Assembly: GCF_003326755.1 (NCBI RefSeq)
Contig: NZ_JPWH01000007.1
Span: 124,001 to 188,000, forward strand
Reading direction: 5' to 3'
DNA: 64,000 nucleotides
From: Thalassospira profundimaris
Lineage (GTDB): Bacteria > Pseudomonadota > Alphaproteobacteria > Rhodospirillales > Thalassospiraceae
Every line of letters starts with the position of its first letter. Positions within the stretch are counted from its first letter, which is position 1. Positions 62,807 to 64,000 of this stretch are shown piece by piece. The translations under genes and the position numbers were made by a program. The notes beneath the pieces were generated by a model. The model saw nothing but the letters and a program-made list of their open reading frames with translations, was not told where the DNA came from and did not search any database.

Positions 62807-63844
62807 ATGTTAAAATATTTCAAATGGGCCTTTGGCTTTACGGTGCTGGGCCTGTCGGGGGCCTTCTGGCTGGGCTGGGGCTATACCGGCACGGTAAACG
62901 GGGGCCTGTCGTTTTTCCTGCTTGCAGCCATTCTGGCCATTCTGGAAATATCGTTGTCTTTCGACAATGCCATTGTGAATGCCAATATTCTGAAAACCAT
63001 GCAGCCGGTGTGGCAGCGGCGATTTCTGACCTGGGGCATTGTGATTGCCGTTTTTGGCATGCGCATTGTTTTTCCGTTGGCCGTGGTTGCCATCTCAGCC
63101 GCGATTGGCCCGATTGATGCCGTGCATCTGGCAATCAGTGACCCGGCGGAATATGCCAGGCTGATGGAACATGCCCATTTGTCAATTGCCGGGTTTGGCG
63201 GTGCATTTTTAATGATGGTTGCGCTGGGTTATTTTATCGACGAGGACAAGGAAGTTGACTGGCTCAAGGGCCTGGAAGACAAAATGCGTCGCTGTGCCTC
63301 GGTGCGTGGTATTGCCTATGGTGTGGCGCTGTCGATCATCCTTGCCTTTTCGCTGGCGTTACCCGATCAGGATAAAGCCACTTTTCTGGTAGCGGCAATT
63401 TCCGGGCTGGTGGTGCATATCGCCATAGAGGCCCTGGGCGAGATACTGGACCGGACATCGGAAATGAAAAGCCTGGCGCGTGCAGGCGGTTTTGGCGCAT
63501 TTTTGTATCTGGAAGTGCTGGATGCCTCTTTTAGTTTTGATGGTGTCATTGGAGCATTTGCCCTGACGCAAAACCTGTTTTTGATTGCGATTGGTCTGGG
63601 CATCGGCGCATTTTACGTGCGGTCCATGACGATCATGCTGGTTGAACGCCAAACGCTCACCGAATTTCGCTATCTGGAGCACGGGGCGTTCTATTCCATT
63701 CTGGCCCTTGCACTGATTATGTTTGTCCAAACCCTGACCGAAATTCCCGAATTGGTCACAGGTTTGATCGGTGCCAGCATGATCGGGTTGTCATTCATGT
63801 CGTCCGTACAATTCAATCGTCGCCAAACTTCCGGGCTTGGTTAG
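62807..63844 (+). CDS. DUF475 (TerC-like) integral membrane protein
   Basis: 345 residues, about eight to nine hydrophobic helices. The LEISLSFDNAIVNANIL and LEVLDASFSFDGVIGAFAL segments, each with an acidic residue inside a membrane helix, are the TerC/DUF475 hallmark; relatives are linked to tellurite resistance and metal export. The start is set at ATG 62807 where the hydrophobic protein begins; 62765 is possible. It lies 56 bases after the importer ATPase, so it may be co-transcribed by readthrough, but a functional link is not evident. Confidence 0.85.
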   Translation: MLKYFKWAFGFTVLGLSGAFWLGWGYTGTVNGGLSFFLLAAILAILEISLSFDNAIVNANILKTMQPVWQRRFLTWGIVIAVFGMRIVFPLAVVAISAAIGPIDAVHLAISDPAEYARLMEHAHLSIAGFGGAFLMMVALGYFIDEDKEVDWLKGLEDKMRRCASVRGIAYGVALSIILAFSLALPDQDKATFLVAAISGLVVHIAIEALGEILDRTSEMKSLARAGGFGAFLYLEVLDASFSFDGVIGAFALTQNLFLIAIGLGIGAFYVRSMTIMLVERQTLTEFRYLEHGAFYSILALALIMFVQTLTEIPELVTGLIGASMIGLSFMSSVQFNRRQTSGLG

Positions 63845-63960
63845 CTCTTGAGGGGTGGTAACAGTGATCACGCAACAGCCCTCTCCGCAGGGGATTTAAA
63901 AATCCGGACAAGCCTTTGAAATTTGTTGATGAGGCAGGATGAAAAATCACAATTCTTAAT

Positions 63961-63984
63961 ATTGAAAATCATTATCATTACTGG
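63961..63984. promoter_or_regulatory. Fur-box-like AT-rich sequence near the window end
   Basis: GAAAAT-CATTAT-CATTAC (63964-63981) resembles three NATWAT-type hexamers of ferric uptake regulator sites. It lies downstream of the DUF475 gene and would serve a gene beyond the window edge. Confidence 0.4.
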
Positions 63985-64000
63985 TAGTTTGCGCCCGGTT

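Noticed and set aside
1-64000. CRISPR array, tRNA or rRNA genes, prophage or integrase
   Set aside because: No regularly spaced repeats, cloverleaf-like segments, rRNA stretches or phage or integrase proteins were recognised anywhere in the window.

Overview
The window reads as chromosomal DNA of a Gram-negative heterotroph, most likely an alphaproteobacterium. GC is moderate (roughly 53-55% by eye), and TRAP, RbsA-type and Dpp-type importers are numerous. From memory the gene content resembles marine Rhodospirillales such as Thalassospira; that is recall, not a search result. There are 54 supportable protein genes and no rRNA, tRNA, CRISPR array, insertion sequence or phage gene. Almost all of it is catabolic: each block is an importer, a short pathway and a dedicated regulator.

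Block 1 (1-14490) is glycine betaine catabolism: the end of sarcosine oxidase gamma, glyA, a dimethylglycine dehydrogenase-like FAD/GcvT fusion, purU, etfA, etfB, a GbdR-like regulator, a ProVWX betaine importer and the betaine demethylase pair gbcB/gbcA. Betaine is stripped stepwise to dimethylglycine, sarcosine, glycine and serine; electrons leave through ETF and C1 units through folate. About 0.9 kb of non-coding DNA follows, then an orphan 200-residue protein whose gene lies between perfect 17-bp inverted repeats (15296-15312 and 16070-16086).

Block 2 (16207-24731) is a deoxyribose-type pentose cluster: a DeoR repressor, deoC, a four-gene sugar ABC importer, an aldose-epimerase-like protein and a ribokinase-family kinase. 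Block 3 (24805-29197) matches the blc (attKLM/attJ) gamma-butyrolactone cluster: lactonase, iron alcohol dehydrogenase, succinate-semialdehyde dehydrogenase and a divergent IclR repressor. A metallophosphoesterase follows.

Block 4 (30114-37534) combines a TRAP importer, an L-idonate/L-gulonate 5-dehydrogenase-like enzyme, a GntR regulator, and UxuA and UxuB. It fits aldonate or hexuronate catabolism through D-mannonate. A DUF445 membrane protein and a chemoreceptor come next.

Block 5 (41326-50900) is an unusual-peptide cluster: an M55 D-aminopeptidase, a DmpA-type P1 peptidase, a complete Dpp/Gsi importer, an isoaspartyl peptidase and a LysR regulator.

Block 6 (51194-62750) is the most novel part. 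It holds a DUF1537 four-carbon acid-sugar kinase, a GntR regulator, and a translationally coupled operon of a cytoplasmic sialidase-fold protein, PdxA2, a DapA-fold aldolase and an iron alcohol dehydrogenase, divergent from a second Dpp-type importer. I propose that it degrades a 3-deoxy-2-ulosaric sugar acid such as DHA to pyruvate and D-threonate, and D-threonate to DHAP. A DUF475/TerC-like membrane protein and a Fur-box-like sequence close the window.

Start codons were moved inward from the longest open frame wherever a Shine-Dalgarno sequence, a signal peptide or a neighbouring gene made this necessary; each case is noted.
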